Counted from the first letter of the stretch, positions 1-8,711 are shown. The stretch is DNA of 64,000 nt from Sporomusa malonica (GCF_900176355.1 NZ_FWXI01000007.1:62001-126000), one strand, 5' to 3'. A program made the numbers and translations. Notes: a model not told the origin generated them from the letters alone.

Positions 1-1
1 G

Positions 2-217
2 CAGCGGCATATTCATATGACACTGGAAGATGCAAAACACCTTGGTGTAGCCGATGGAGAGCAGGTAACCATTCAAATAGGCGGACTTCGGGGAGGAACT
101 TACTCGAATGTCGCCATCAGAGCCAACAATACCTCGGCTCTTGAATGTCATATCGATACAGAAGAAGCGAATGCTATGAATCTGACAGCAACCTCAAAAA
201 TAACGATAATAAAATAA
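2..217 (+). CDS. pduL: PduL-type phosphate propanoyltransferase, 3' end only
   Basis: This is the C-terminal 71 residues of a phosphotransacylase of the PduL family, which converts propanoyl-CoA and phosphate to propanoyl phosphate inside or beside bacterial microcompartments. The reading frame is open from base 2 and begins QRHIHMTLEDAKHLGV. The RHIHM motif carries the histidines that bind zinc in the second PduL beta-barrel. The tail (CHIDTEEANAMNL) is also typical of the family. The gene runs off the left edge, so its start and N-terminal encapsulation peptide are not visible. It lies 20 bases before a BMC shell gene, which supports the microcompartment role. An evolutionarily related acetyl-CoA version of the enzyme cannot be excluded from this fragment. 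Confidence 0.88.
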   Translation, partial: QRHIHMTLEDAKHLGVADGEQVTIQIGGLRGGTYSNVAIRANNTSALECHIDTEEANAMNLTATSKITIIK

Positions 218-237
218 AATTTTAGGAGGAAACAAAA

Positions 238-528
238 ATGAGTAAATCAGAAGCTTTAGGATTAATTGAAACAAAAGGGTTGGTAGGTGCAATTGAAGCG
301 GCAGACGCCATGGTTAAAGCTGCCAACGTTCATCTGATTGGCCGCGAATTAGTCGGCGGTGGTTTGGTAACTATTATGGTAAGAGGCGATGTCGGTGCTG
401 TAAAAGCAGCAACCGATGCCGGTGCTGCTGCTGCTCAGCGAGTTGGCGAACTGATCTCCGTTCATGTCATTCCGCGTCCTCATGGTGACGTAGAACTGAT
501 ACTCCCTGCAGCCAAAAAAGAGGCATAA
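238..528 (+). CDS. BMC-domain microcompartment shell protein (PduA/EutM type)
   Basis: A 96-residue protein made of a single BMC domain, the hexamer-forming building block of microcompartment shells. The N-terminal [20 protein letters not shown] and the [12 protein letters not shown] ending are hallmark PduA/EutM/CcmK motifs, and the length fits a minimal shell protein without extensions. A strong AGGAGG site sits 8 bases before the ATG. It follows pduL closely and is followed by a rho-independent terminator, so it appears to be the last gene of a microcompartment operon lying mostly left of the window. The substrate of the compartment (1,2-propanediol, ethanolamine, glycerol or similar) cannot be told from this gene alone. 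Confidence 0.95.
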   Translation: MSKSEALGLIETKGLVGAIEAADAMVKAANVHLIGRELVGGGLVTIMVRGDVGAVKAATDAGAAAAQRVGELISVHVIPRPHGDVELILPAAKKEA

Positions 529-546
529 TCATCAGTTAGATAATAC

Positions 547-592
547 GACGCAGGTCAAAATCTCCACTTGGAGGTTTTGGCCTGCGTCTTTT
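547..592 (+). terminator. Rho-independent terminator after the microcompartment operon
   Basis: A 19-bp stem (547-565 with 570-588, a few G-T pairs) closes on a four-base loop and is followed by a short T run. It ends the pduL-BMC transcript before the regulator genes. Confidence 0.85.
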
Positions 593-776
593 CTGGGTGG
601 TGGCCACACACCTGGGGTTAGGCTGGGCTGAGGGCTTGATTCTATTTACATTTCTATAATGGTGTTGTATTATGAAATAAAATGTACTATTTTGTTTTAA
701 AATAATACTATTTTGCAATCGCATTGCCGCTCATGCACTTTGGATGAATTGAACGAATCAATCCTAGAAAAGGATA

Positions 777-1982
777 TTGGCGAAAAGCATGAACAAGACT
801 GACAAAACATTAAAAAATTTAATGGATTCCAATCTGTATTCTCGCTATAGCGGACTTTTAGCCTTATCCAATATTTCTTTACAGCTGATAGATACCAACG
901 GTGATATTCTGCTTGAATTTAATCCGTCTCCCGATTTTTGCAAACTTATTTGCCAGGAGCGGGAAACGCGGATCTGCTCAGATTATATTTCCAGATTAAA
1001 TACAGGTAAGGGAGACCGATTTATCTGCCGTTATGGACTGGCAAACATTCTTTTGCCAGTCGTTATTAACAACCAAACCATAGGCTATGTCGTTGGCGCG
1101 CAGGTTTACTCGCCAGATAGTGAATATCAGAAATATCTGATTGATATAATGGCCATGGCACAAGATAAAAAGCTCGAACCGGAATTTATTGCCAAATCAA
1201 TTGCGGCGATAAAAACCATTGAGGAAAACAAAATTGAAATTCATGAACAACTTTGTAACCATATTGCCCAAAATATTTGCTATGACTTTTCTGAAAGCAT
1301 CAATAACACTGATAAGGCTATAGCAAGATTATCTATTGAAAAAGAAATGCTGGAAAAAAAGATTATTGACCTGGAAGCAAAAAATATGTCGCTGGTGATT
1401 AACCCGCATTTCCTCTTTAATACCTTAAATACCATAGCTCGTATCGCTTACTATGAAAAATCCCATAAGACGGAAGAACTCATATACTATCTTTCCGATT
1501 TATTGCGGTATAACTTAAAGCAAGACGATGAGTTACACACCATCGGAGCCGAGATGGATAATATCGAGAAATACCTTTATATTCAGAAAATAAGATTTAA
1601 AAATCGTCTGGAATATGACATTGATATTGCAGATCATATAAAGCCCCATAGAATACCCAATATGATCATACAGCCCATCGTTGAGAATGCCCTTATCCAT
1701 GGCATTACCCCTAAAAGGGACGGGGGCAAGATAAAAATTTACGCAGAAAAATATAAAAATGACATCAATATTTCTGTCATAGATAATGGGAATGGCTTTC
1801 CCAAAGAAGTTTTACAAAGTCTTCAGCAATCCGAAAATAAGCTAGGAATAGGTTTTCGCAGTACGGACAAACGGTTGAAACGATATTTCGGCGAAAATTA
1901 CGGGTTAACAATCGCAAAATCAGACTATAGCGGAAGTACCGTCACCATCTCGATTCCCACAAAACCCAATGCGAGGAGATAA
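777..1982 (+). CDS. PocR-domain sensor histidine kinase (LytS/YesM type)
   Basis: A 401-residue sensor kinase without membrane segments. Residues about 15-170 match a PocR sensory domain, a PAS-related ligand-binding module with conserved cysteines (CKLICQERETRIC) known from the propanediol regulator PocR. A coiled linker follows, then a His_kinase domain with the phosphoacceptor His211 in NPHFLFNTLN, and an HATPase_c domain with an N box (QPIVENALIHG) and DNGNGFP. It probably senses a small diol or related alcohol in the cytoplasm and phosphorylates the adjacent response regulator, whose gene starts 2 bases after it. The only in-frame starts after the upstream stop are TTG at 777 and ATG at 789. 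An AAAAGGA site lies before both, and the true choice is uncertain. Confidence 0.88.
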   Translation: MAKSMNKTDKTLKNLMDSNLYSRYSGLLALSNISLQLIDTNGDILLEFNPSPDFCKLICQERETRICSDYISRLNTGKGDRFICRYGLANILLPVVINNQTIGYVVGAQVYSPDSEYQKYLIDIMAMAQDKKLEPEFIAKSIAAIKTIEENKIEIHEQLCNHIAQNICYDFSESINNTDKAIARLSIEKEMLEKKIIDLEAKNMSLVINPHFLFNTLNTIARIAYYEKSHKTEELIYYLSDLLRYNLKQDDELHTIGAEMDNIEKYLYIQKIRFKNRLEYDIDIADHIKPHRIPNMIIQPIVENALIHGITPKRDGGKIKIYAEKYKNDINISVIDNGNGFPKEVLQSLQQSENKLGIGFRSTDKRLKRYFGENYGLTIAKSDYSGSTVTISIPTKPNARR

Positions 1983-1984
1983 CG

Positions 1985-2749
1985 ATGAGTGTAGTTTTAA
2001 TTGTAGAAGATGAATTACTCGAATTGGAATTTCTCGAATCGATTGTGGCTGAAGAGCTTCTTCCTAAAGATAAAATAATCACTTGTGAAAATGGAATTCA
2101 GGCTGTCAAGCTGGCAAAAAAATACCGGCCGGACATTATAGTGATGGATATACTCATTCCGGAAATGGATGGCTTACAGGCTCTTCAGGAGATAAAGAAA
2201 TTCCTTCCCCAGGCATGTGTTATGATCCTATCGGCCTGTTCAGACTTTTCCTATGCGCAAACAGCAATTCGCCTCCGCGTTCAGGAATATTTGCTGAAAC
2301 CCATTAAACCGTCTGTTTTCAAACAGGTATTCCATGATCTGTTGACTAGTGCAGCTGCATGCCAGGTACAAGCCGACGAAGAAATTATGGAGCCAAAAAC
2401 TAACCAGATGTATTTTATTGAAAAATCAATAAAATACATCCATGATAACTTTAAACAAAAATTACCCCTGCAACTGGTCTCGTCCAATGTATTTGTGAAT
2501 CCCCAATATTTCAGCCGCATCTTTAAAAAAGAAGTAGGGGTCACCTATATAGATTATGTAAATAAATTAAAGATTGAGTATGCCTGCAAATTGCTAGAAA
2601 CGACCAATTATCCCGCCTATCGCATTTCCGGTGAATGTGGTTTTACTGATCCTTCTTATTTTAATCGTGTCTTCGTACAGCAAATGAATATGACCCCCAA
2701 AGCCTACAGAACAAGACATCTGTATGACAGCGCAGCAAATGATGGCTGA
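1985..2749 (+). CDS. Response regulator, receiver plus AraC-type DNA-binding domain
   Basis: A 254-residue response regulator of the YesN class. An N-terminal receiver domain (VLIVEDELLELEF; phosphoacceptor Asp55 in IIVMDILIPEMDG; LKP near residue 105) is followed by a C-terminal AraC-family domain of about 100 residues with two helix-turn-helix units (NPQYFSRIFKKEVGVTYIDY and SYFNRVFVQQMNMTPKAYR). The gene begins 2 bases after the PocR-domain kinase gene, so the two form a two-component pair and are almost certainly translated together. Position next to a BMC gene suggests that it activates the microcompartment operon in response to the substrate. This role is inferred from context. Confidence 0.92.
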   Translation: MSVVLIVEDELLELEFLESIVAEELLPKDKIITCENGIQAVKLAKKYRPDIIVMDILIPEMDGLQALQEIKKFLPQACVMILSACSDFSYAQTAIRLRVQEYLLKPIKPSVFKQVFHDLLTSAAACQVQADEEIMEPKTNQMYFIEKSIKYIHDNFKQKLPLQLVSSNVFVNPQYFSRIFKKEVGVTYIDYVNKLKIEYACKLLETTNYPAYRISGECGFTDPSYFNRVFVQQMNMTPKAYRTRHLYDSAANDG

Positions 2750-2779
2750 TATCTTTGCCGCCGCCCCTTGGTTTCAAAC

Positions 2780-2817
2780 GTCTGCTTGACGGCATCTCAC
2801 GTTAGGCAGGCTTTTTT
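2780..2817 (+). terminator. Rho-independent terminator after the two-component pair
   Basis: A 12-bp inverted repeat (2780-2791 with 2800-2811, some G-T pairs) followed by six T residues. It lies 30 bases after the response regulator stop and between convergent genes. Confidence 0.75.
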
Positions 2818-2837
2818 ACGTTTACTAAGCAGCTACT

Positions 2838-3446
2838 TTACCTTCTTTCTATTGAGTTCAAATAATTAAATAGTTTTTTTCGTGCCCGCTGCAAAGCATT
2901 ATCTACGATTTTAGGATCAGACGCCAGTTTGTCTGAGATGTGCCGCTGCTTATATCCTTTAATATATAATAGTATTACTTTCCGTTCAGTATGCGACAAA
3001 TGCCCATCAATAAAGCTGGCGATCATGGTTGTAGTCTCTTGATTAATGATAACTTCAAGCGGGTCTTGTATCCGGTTCTGGACAAATAACCGGTCAATAT
3101 ATTCTTGTGTGCACTCCGAGCCTGAATTATGTGGCGTGTAGTTGAACGACCGCGAACTATTTATTGCCCAGTGCTTTTTTCTGTTGGCCATTGTTACCGA
3201 GGATTTAATCATATTTCTAATATTTACTTTTGCAATAAGGTCAAAGCTGTAGGGTCTATTCTTTTGATAGGTCAATACCGCTTTATACAGTCCAAGAAGC
3301 CCCCATTGATAGAGATCATCAGTATCTCCACCTGGTAAGTAATATTTATTAGAATAAGCCTGAATGGTAGAGCGGAACTTATTTGCCAACAAATTAAATT
3401 CAGTATCTTTCAAAGAACCTGTCTGATCAAAACATGATTCCAGCAT
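2838..3446 (-). CDS. SigH-like sigma-70 family RNA polymerase sigma factor
   Basis: A 202-residue protein resembling the sporulation/stationary-phase sigma factor SigH. Region 2 is visible as DTDDLYQWGLLGLYKAVLTY, which in SigH recognises the -10 element and binds core polymerase. A region 4-like helix-turn-helix lies near the C terminus (HLSHTERKVILLYIKGYKQ, then KIVDNALQRARKKL). The start is set at the ATG at 3446 because GGAGG lies 8 bases before it; an upstream in-frame ATG has no such site. The sequence is divergent from the highly conserved housekeeping SigH, so this is more likely a paralogue with its own regulon. No anti-sigma gene is adjacent. It points towards the microcompartment regulators, convergent with them. 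Confidence 0.75.
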   Translation of the reverse strand: MLESCFDQTGSLKDTEFNLLANKFRSTIQAYSNKYYLPGGDTDDLYQWGLLGLYKAVLTYQKNRPYSFDLIAKVNIRNMIKSSVTMANRKKHWAINSSRSFNYTPHNSGSECTQEYIDRLFVQNRIQDPLEVIINQETTTMIASFIDGHLSHTERKVILLYIKGYKQRHISDKLASDPKIVDNALQRARKKLFNYLNSIERR

Positions 3447-3489
3447 CTTATGAACCTCCGGTAATTTTATAATAATTAATATATAAGCA

Positions 3490-3516
3490 AAAAGCATGCC
3501 AAAGCGGCATGCTTTT
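3490..3516 (-). terminator. Bidirectional terminator hairpin
   Basis: A perfect 11-bp inverted repeat (3490-3500 with 3506-3516) with A/T-rich outer arms. On the minus strand it is followed by T residues and lies about 125 bases after the stop of the NtrC-type regulator, so it probably ends that transcript. Confidence 0.7.
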
Positions 3517-3642
3517 CTAAAAAATCCCTGAAAGACTCAATTTTCGCTACAGCAAGACAAAAACAATTAACTATTAGTTCAAATACAAACAAGCATAATC
3601 GACGTTTCGGTTCACTATTGCTAGCCCAGATTTACCTATACG

Positions 3643-5112
3643 TTAATCATGGTCGGCAAGCCGCGGATTGGCTTTTTCAAGACGGTAGCTAAACGCCCTT
3701 CTGGTTATACCGAGCATTCGTGCTGCCTCTGCCTTATTTCCTTTATGCATGTCCAGAGCTTTTTCAATAATGCGATCAGTATAATCGTCTAAACAAAACC
3801 CCCCTTGCGGCAGAGTAAAATTTAGAGGATCTATTATGCGGGCAAAACCGTTACTGAAATCACTAGAGAAATGAGAATTCAAAATCCCTAAGTGACAGGG
3901 TTTTACTTCTCTATCGTCGTACATAAACACTACCCATTCCATAGCGTTACGCAACTCGCGGACATTACCAGGCCATTCATAGGCAAGCAATAGTTCAGCA
4001 GCTTCTGCTCCCAGCCTAACAAACCTTTTTCCTTTATCCTGAGCAAACTGCTTTAAAAATAGTTCTGCTAACGGAACAATATCTTCAGGGCGTTGGCGTA
4101 GCGCCGGGATCAAAATATGGCCTACTTTTAGGCGATAATAAAGATCTTTCCGAAAGGTCCCGCTTTTTAATCGCTCATAAAGATCGACATTTGTGGCACA
4201 AATAATCCGGATATCGGTCTTAATTCTCTGCAGTCCGCCCACGCGAAAGAATTCTTTCTCCTGGATCACCCGCAGGAGCTTGGCCTGTAATTCCATCGAC
4301 ATCTCACCGATCTCATCGAGAAACAACGTCCCGCCCTGGGCTAAGTCTATTTTCCCTTTCTGGCCTTTGGTCAAACCGCCGGTATAGGCACCAGCCTCAT
4401 AACCAAAAAGCTCACTTTCAAACAGAGTAGGGGATATAGCAGCGCAATTAATAGGCACGAAAGGCTCGCCGGATAATAAACAGCCGTTGTGAATCATTGA
4501 GGCAAAAAGTTCTTTTCCTGTCCCTGTCTCGCCCTCAATTAGGACTGGAATAGCGCGATCTGTATGATATTTCTGTGCCTGTAATACTAGATTTTGCATA
4601 ATCGGCGAAAAAAATCCTACTTGATGCGTGCCTGAAGTATGCGCCAGGACCTCTTTCAAGCGCTCCAGTTCCTGCCGTGTTTCCTCTGTAGCTGCTTCGA
4701 CTTCGTAAATAAATTGTTCTTTTAATTGCCGATGCTCTTTTAAAATCAACCGCTGCTCAATCACACGCTGGATAATAATTGATAGTTCCTGTTCATTGAT
4801 GGGCTTTAGCAGATAGTCGTAAGCGCCCGCCCGGAGCGCCTCGATTGCAAGTTCAACCTGGTTACTTGCAGTGAATAACACAACATCAGTATCTTTTCCT
4901 GCAGGTAATGCGGAAATTTTTCTCAGCAATTCCAGTCCGGTGATGCCGGGCATCATGATATCTGTCAAAACTAATGGAAAATAACATTCCGAAAAACGTT
5001 TTAACGCATCTTCACCATTCTCGCATTCAATTACATTGTGCCCTACCCGTGCGAGCGATTTTGCAACACAATATCGACTAAAGTGAGAATCATCAACAAG
5101 GAGAATATTCAT
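3643..5112 (-). CDS. NtrC-family response regulator (receiver, AAA+, Fis-type HTH)
   Basis: A 489-residue sigma-54-dependent-type activator. It has a receiver domain (ILLVDDSHFSRYC, TDIMMPGITG), an AAA+ domain with Walker A GETGTGKE and Walker B GGTLFLDEIGE, and a C-terminal Fis-type helix-turn-helix (NKAEAARMLGITRRAFSYRL). The loop that contacts sigma-54, normally GAFTGA, reads GAYTGG here, a departure that could weaken or alter sigma-54 contact. The start is the ATG at 5112, with AGGAGG 6 bases before it; a longer frame begins at 5142 without a good site. It is transcribed divergently from the tct transporter operon and is the likely regulator of it. No partner kinase is adjacent. Confidence 0.9.
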   Translation of the reverse strand: MNILLVDDSHFSRYCVAKSLARVGHNVIECENGEDALKRFSECYFPLVLTDIMMPGITGLELLRKISALPAGKDTDVVLFTASNQVELAIEALRAGAYDYLLKPINEQELSIIIQRVIEQRLILKEHRQLKEQFIYEVEAATEETRQELERLKEVLAHTSGTHQVGFFSPIMQNLVLQAQKYHTDRAIPVLIEGETGTGKELFASMIHNGCLLSGEPFVPINCAAISPTLFESELFGYEAGAYTGGLTKGQKGKIDLAQGGTLFLDEIGEMSMELQAKLLRVIQEKEFFRVGGLQRIKTDIRIICATNVDLYERLKSGTFRKDLYYRLKVGHILIPALRQRPEDIVPLAELFLKQFAQDKGKRFVRLGAEAAELLLAYEWPGNVRELRNAMEWVVFMYDDREVKPCHLGILNSHFSSDFSNGFARIIDPLNFTLPQGGFCLDDYTDRIIEKALDMHKGNKAEAARMLGITRRAFSYRLEKANPRLADHD

Positions 5113-5251
5113 AAGGCCCTCCTTCTGGAGCTTCAAATTCATATGTAAAGAGATAATTTTTATATATTTAACAGGTTGTTAGACCGGATTTGTGGAATGG
5201 CGATCGACCAGGAAAATCAGCCGCGGATATAAATAGTGGTATATAGTACAT

Positions 5252-5323
5252 ATATTCTCATATCTTCGCTGCAAATCCTCTATCCATGTCAGTTGCAACA
5301 TTGCTAATGTAATATTCTGATAT
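5252..5323. promoter_or_regulatory. Pair of near-identical 12-mers, possible operators
   Basis: ATATTCTCATAT at 5252-5263 recurs as ATATTCTGATAT at 5312-5323, exactly 60 bases later, each close to a palindrome. They lie in the 460-base gap between the NtrC-type regulator and tctC. Spacing near a multiple of the helical turn suggests cooperative regulator sites, but the region is AT-rich and chance similarity is possible. Confidence 0.35.
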
Positions 5324-5435
5324 ATAATTTTTGAATCGACCGCGATTAATTATCCGAATTATGAATTAGTATGAATTTTAGCTATAATTATATCAGGACA
5401 TTATTATATACATAAATTCGACAACCTAAGGTGTA

Positions 5436-5465
5436 TTGACAAAAATTTATCCAAATTGATATGAA
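5436..5465 (+). promoter_or_regulatory. Candidate sigma-70 promoter for the tct operon
   Basis: TTGACA at 5436-5441 and TATGAA at 5460-5465 are 18 bases apart, about 120 bases before tctC. I did not find a sigma-54 -24/-12 element in this gap. Confidence 0.45.
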
Positions 5466-5587
5466 AAGTCTTATGTCGAAATGTTCGGAATATTGCGCTA
5501 AAGAAGAAGGGTTTTGGAAGGGAGGCTATAACTTAATTATTTAACCTTGTTTTTATTAATTATTAAAATGGGAGTGTGGAAAAATTG

Positions 5588-6622
5588 ATGTTTTCAAAAA
5601 AAACAAAACTATTGTCGGTTCTGGTCGCCAGCGTACTAGTAACCAGTTTAGCTGGTTGCAGTAAACAATCAGCAGGTACTGACGAAAAGAAAGCTTGGGC
5701 GCCGCAGAAACAAGTTACAATTATGGCAGTTGCAGGTGCTGGCGGTGGACTTGACATGGTTGCCAGAACTATGACTAAAATCTTTGATCAAAAGAAGATT
5801 GTTACTCAGCCAATGATGGTTGAGAACAAACCGGGCGGCGGACAAGTAACAGGTACTGTTGCTTTTGCTAACCAGAGTTCTAAAGACGAGCATAAACTAC
5901 TGATAGCTTCGACTCCTTTTATCTTAAATCATATAAAGAGAGACGGTAACAGCCCGATCGGTCCAGATCAAATCTATCCGTTAGCTATGCTGCAGGGAGA
6001 TTATGGTGTAATTGCTGTTAGCGCAGAATCTCCGTACAAAACTTTAAAAGATCTTATGGATGCAGCCAAGGCTAATCCAGCCAGCATTACATTCGTCGGT
6101 GGCGGCGCCCCTGGAACCTGGGATCACCTGAATATTATCCAGGTTGCACGTAAAGCCGGCGTCGATCTGAAAGCAATCAAATATAATCCGTATGACGGTG
6201 GCGGTGAAGCCTTAACTGCTCTTCTTGGCGGTCATGGTGCGGCTTTGACGTCTGATGTATCCTCCATTAAGCAGTATCTTCTGGCTGGTAAGGTACGTGT
6301 ATTAGGTGTAGGTTCCAAAGAAAGAATGACTGGCGACGAGGTCATGAAAGCTGTCCCAACCTATAAAGAACAGAATTACGACGTTGTTACCGTTAATTGG
6401 CGGGGAGTTTTCGCTGGTAAAGATATACCTGAACCTGCTAAGAAATACTGGGGCGAAAAAGTAGCAGAATTGGCAAAAACTCAAGAATGGAAAGATGACC
6501 TGAAGAAACAAGGTGTTATCGAAATGTATGCAGATGCCAAAGGTTTCTATGATCATATCAAAGCTGAACAAAAGATATACACCGAACTTTATAAAGAAAT
6601 GGGTATGGCTGTAAAAGAATAA
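5588..6622 (+). CDS. tctC: TctC-family tricarboxylate-binding lipoprotein
   Basis: A 344-residue substrate-binding protein of the tripartite tricarboxylate transporter family. The N terminus is a lipoprotein signal peptide with lipobox LAGC, so the protein is anchored outside the cytoplasmic membrane. The body carries TctC features (VTIMAVAGAGGGLDMVARTM near the N terminus, ENKPGGGQVTGT, and YNPYDGGGEALTALLGGHG). It delivers a carboxylate, perhaps citrate, aconitate or a relative, to TctAB. The ATG at 5588 gives a normal signal peptide; TTG at 5585 is also possible, and GTG at 5576 is too close to the GGGAG site. A hairpin after the gene may keep the binding protein more abundant than the permease. 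Confidence 0.92.
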   Translation: MFSKKTKLLSVLVASVLVTSLAGCSKQSAGTDEKKAWAPQKQVTIMAVAGAGGGLDMVARTMTKIFDQKKIVTQPMMVENKPGGGQVTGTVAFANQSSKDEHKLLIASTPFILNHIKRDGNSPIGPDQIYPLAMLQGDYGVIAVSAESPYKTLKDLMDAAKANPASITFVGGGAPGTWDHLNIIQVARKAGVDLKAIKYNPYDGGGEALTALLGGHGAALTSDVSSIKQYLLAGKVRVLGVGSKERMTGDEVMKAVPTYKEQNYDVVTVNWRGVFAGKDIPEPAKKYWGEKVAELAKTQEWKDDLKKQGVIEMYADAKGFYDHIKAEQKIYTELYKEMGMAVKE

Positions 6623-6640
6623 TTGTTAACATTATGAACC

Positions 6641-6681
6641 GTGGAGAAGAGCTTCTCTCTTGCTCTTCTCCACAGTTTTTT
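6641..6681 (+). terminator. Intra-operon hairpin with T tail between tctC and tctB
   Basis: A perfect 12-bp stem (6641-6652 with 6662-6673) is followed by AG and six T residues. It probably acts as a partial terminator that lowers tctBA expression relative to tctC. Confidence 0.8.
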
Positions 6682-6702
6682 AGAAAGGAAGTGGAAAATA
6701 CT

Positions 6703-7146
6703 GTGGTTAAAACATTTGATCGCTATGCGAGCGTTGTTTTCCTGGCTTTAGGTATCGCGGTTTTTATGTATATCCAAAGCATAGAGGTATCGACTGCAGG
6801 AAGTTCTATCGGGCCCAAAGAGCTTCCGTCTTTGCTGGCGGTAATTCTCGTGATGCTCAGTTTGGTAAATCTGTATCAAGCAATGAAGTCTAAAACAAAA
6901 GCTAAGGAAGAAAAGCTGGAGTACAAGAAGTTTTTAATTACGTTTATATCGTTGATTCTTTATGCGCTATTACTTGAGCCGCTTGGCTACGTTATTTCCA
7001 CCTCTTTATTTTTATTTATTGGCTTTCAAAATATGGAAAAGGGTGGCTATTTGAAGTCGGCACTCATTGCTGGTGCTTTTGCGGGTAGTGTTTATTATCT
7101 CTATGTAGAAATTGCTCAAGGCGTATTGCCACCAATGCCGTTTTAA
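6703..7146 (+). CDS. tctB: TctB-family small membrane subunit of tricarboxylate transporter
   Basis: A small integral membrane protein of about 147 residues with four hydrophobic segments (SVVFLALGIAVFMYI, ELPSLLAVILVMLSLVNLY, FLITFISLILYALLLEPLGY, SALIAGAFAGSVYYLYVEIA), the usual topology of TctB. The ISTSLFLFIGF and GVLPPMPF ending are typical. It pairs with TctA in the membrane; its exact role is unknown in the family. The start is uncertain. A longer frame starts at 6634, but this would run through the terminator hairpin, so GTG at 6703 (or GTG at 6691), after AAAGGAAG, is more likely. TctA follows 12 bases later. Confidence 0.85.
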   Translation: MVKTFDRYASVVFLALGIAVFMYIQSIEVSTAGSSIGPKELPSLLAVILVMLSLVNLYQAMKSKTKAKEEKLEYKKFLITFISLILYALLLEPLGYVISTSLFLFIGFQNMEKGGYLKSALIAGAFAGSVYYLYVEIAQGVLPPMPF

Positions 7147-7158
7147 GGAGGGGATAGA

Positions 7159-8682
7159 ATGGAATCATTACAATTTCTTTTTCAAGGTCTCAGTATAGCC
7201 TTACAGCCTCTTAATCTTCTATTTGCATTTTTCGGCTGCCTGATAGGGACGCTGGTAGGTGTACTGCCAGGCATCGGTCCAATCAGCGGCGTGGCCCTTC
7301 TAATTCCGGTGGCAGCAATGGCTACAAGTTCCTTGCCGATGGAACAAGCGGCCACAGCCTCGATCATTTTGCTGTGCGGTGTTTATTACGGCGCAATGTA
7401 CGGCGGATCGACAACAGCCATCTTAATCAACACGCCAGGGGAAAACTCTTCGGTATGTACGACTTTGGACGGCTATCAAATGGCGAAACAAGGACGGGCA
7501 GGGGTTGCTTTGGCTATTTGTGCCATTGGTTCCTTTGTCGCCGGTGTCATTGCGTGTATCGGACTTGTATTTATGGCTGTTCCTCTCTCCGAGTTTGCTT
7601 TAAAGTTTAGTCCTGCCGGTCAATTCTCTCTGATGATTTTGGGGCTTTGCGCCTTAAGCAGTCTGGCCGGCAAATCTCAGGTTAAAGCTTTTATGATGAC
7701 CACGCTGGGTTTAATCCTGTCTATGGTGGGCGTTGATCCCATATCGGGAGTAGCGCGTATGACTTTTAATTATTCAGAGCTTTATAGCGGTATCGAATTT
7801 TTAACACTGGCTGTAGGCATGTTTGCACTGGGCGAAGTCTTTAAGACAATTCTAACCAATGATTATGCCGATGGTGAGCCTATTAAAGTCGGCAGCATCA
7901 TACCCAGCAAAAAAGATTTGAAAGACAGCGCCCTGCCAATTCTGCGTGGTTCGCTGCTAGGCTTCTTCCAGGGATTGATACCTGGATGTGGAGCCACGTT
8001 ATCTTCGTTTATGGTTTACACGGTTGAGAAAAAATTAAGCCCCAATAAAGCGAACTTCGGTAAGGGAGCTATTGAAGGGGTAGCTGCACCGGAAGCCGGC
8101 AATAACGGAGCCTCCGGGGGAGCCATGATTCCTTTATTAACTTTAGGGATTCCGGGCACAGGTACCACAGCTGTTTTGATGGGCGCCCTCATCATGTTTA
8201 ATATCACTCCTGGTCCCCTTTTATTCCAAGACCATCCGGAAGTAGCCTGGGGTTTGATTGCCAGTATGCTGGTAGGTAATGTTATGCTGTTAGTTTTAAA
8301 TCTTCCGTTGGTTAAAGTCTTTGCCAAAGTTATTGAAACACCGCCTAAATACCTGATACCAGGGATAATTGCTATCTCTGTGTTCGGTGTTTATGCTGTA
8401 CAAGGCAGTCTATTTAACCTGTTTTTGATGATTGGCAGCGGTGTTGCCGCTTACTACCTGTCCAAAAATGATTACCCGATAGCGCCAATTGTTCTATCCC
8501 TTATTTTGGGACCCATGATTGAGAATAACCTGCGCAGAGCCATGAACCTTTATAACGGTGATTACACCATGTTTGTTAAGGATCCGATCTCATTAGTATT
8601 TCTGACTATTGCCTTCTTATGGGTTGCCATACCGCAAATCATGAAATTAAGGGGTAAAAAGGTACTTGTAGAAGAAGGTTAA
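7159..8682 (+). CDS. tctA: TctA-family large permease subunit of tricarboxylate transporter
   Basis: A 507-residue polytopic membrane protein, the permease of the tripartite tricarboxylate transporter, expected to move a di- or tricarboxylate across the cytoplasmic membrane with an ion gradient. Family motifs are clear: GTLVGVLPGIGPISGVALLI near residue 28, YGAMYGGSTTAILINTPGE near 80, GLIPGCGATLSSFMVYTVEK near 275, and AAPEAGNNGASGGAMIPLLT. The length matches TctA (about 500). AGGAGGGG precedes the ATG. It sits between tctB and the hydratase gene in one operon. Confidence 0.95.
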   Translation: MESLQFLFQGLSIALQPLNLLFAFFGCLIGTLVGVLPGIGPISGVALLIPVAAMATSSLPMEQAATASIILLCGVYYGAMYGGSTTAILINTPGENSSVCTTLDGYQMAKQGRAGVALAICAIGSFVAGVIACIGLVFMAVPLSEFALKFSPAGQFSLMILGLCALSSLAGKSQVKAFMMTTLGLILSMVGVDPISGVARMTFNYSELYSGIEFLTLAVGMFALGEVFKTILTNDYADGEPIKVGSIIPSKKDLKDSALPILRGSLLGFFQGLIPGCGATLSSFMVYTVEKKLSPNKANFGKGAIEGVAAPEAGNNGASGGAMIPLLTLGIPGTGTTAVLMGALIMFNITPGPLLFQDHPEVAWGLIASMLVGNVMLLVLNLPLVKVFAKVIETPPKYLIPGIIAISVFGVYAVQGSLFNLFLMIGSGVAAYYLSKNDYPIAPIVLSLILGPMIENNLRRAMNLYNGDYTMFVKDPISLVFLTIAFLWVAIPQIMKLRGKKVLVEEG

Positions 8683-8711
8683 GCCTGGACAAGAGGAGGG
8701 CAGAGTGACGT

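Noticed and set aside
5113..5587. Sigma-54 promoter before tctC
   Set aside because: I scanned both strands for GG-N10-GC with flanking consensus and found no convincing match.
6634..6702. Longer N terminus for TctB
   Set aside because: The added stretch is encoded by the terminator-like hairpin and its T run.
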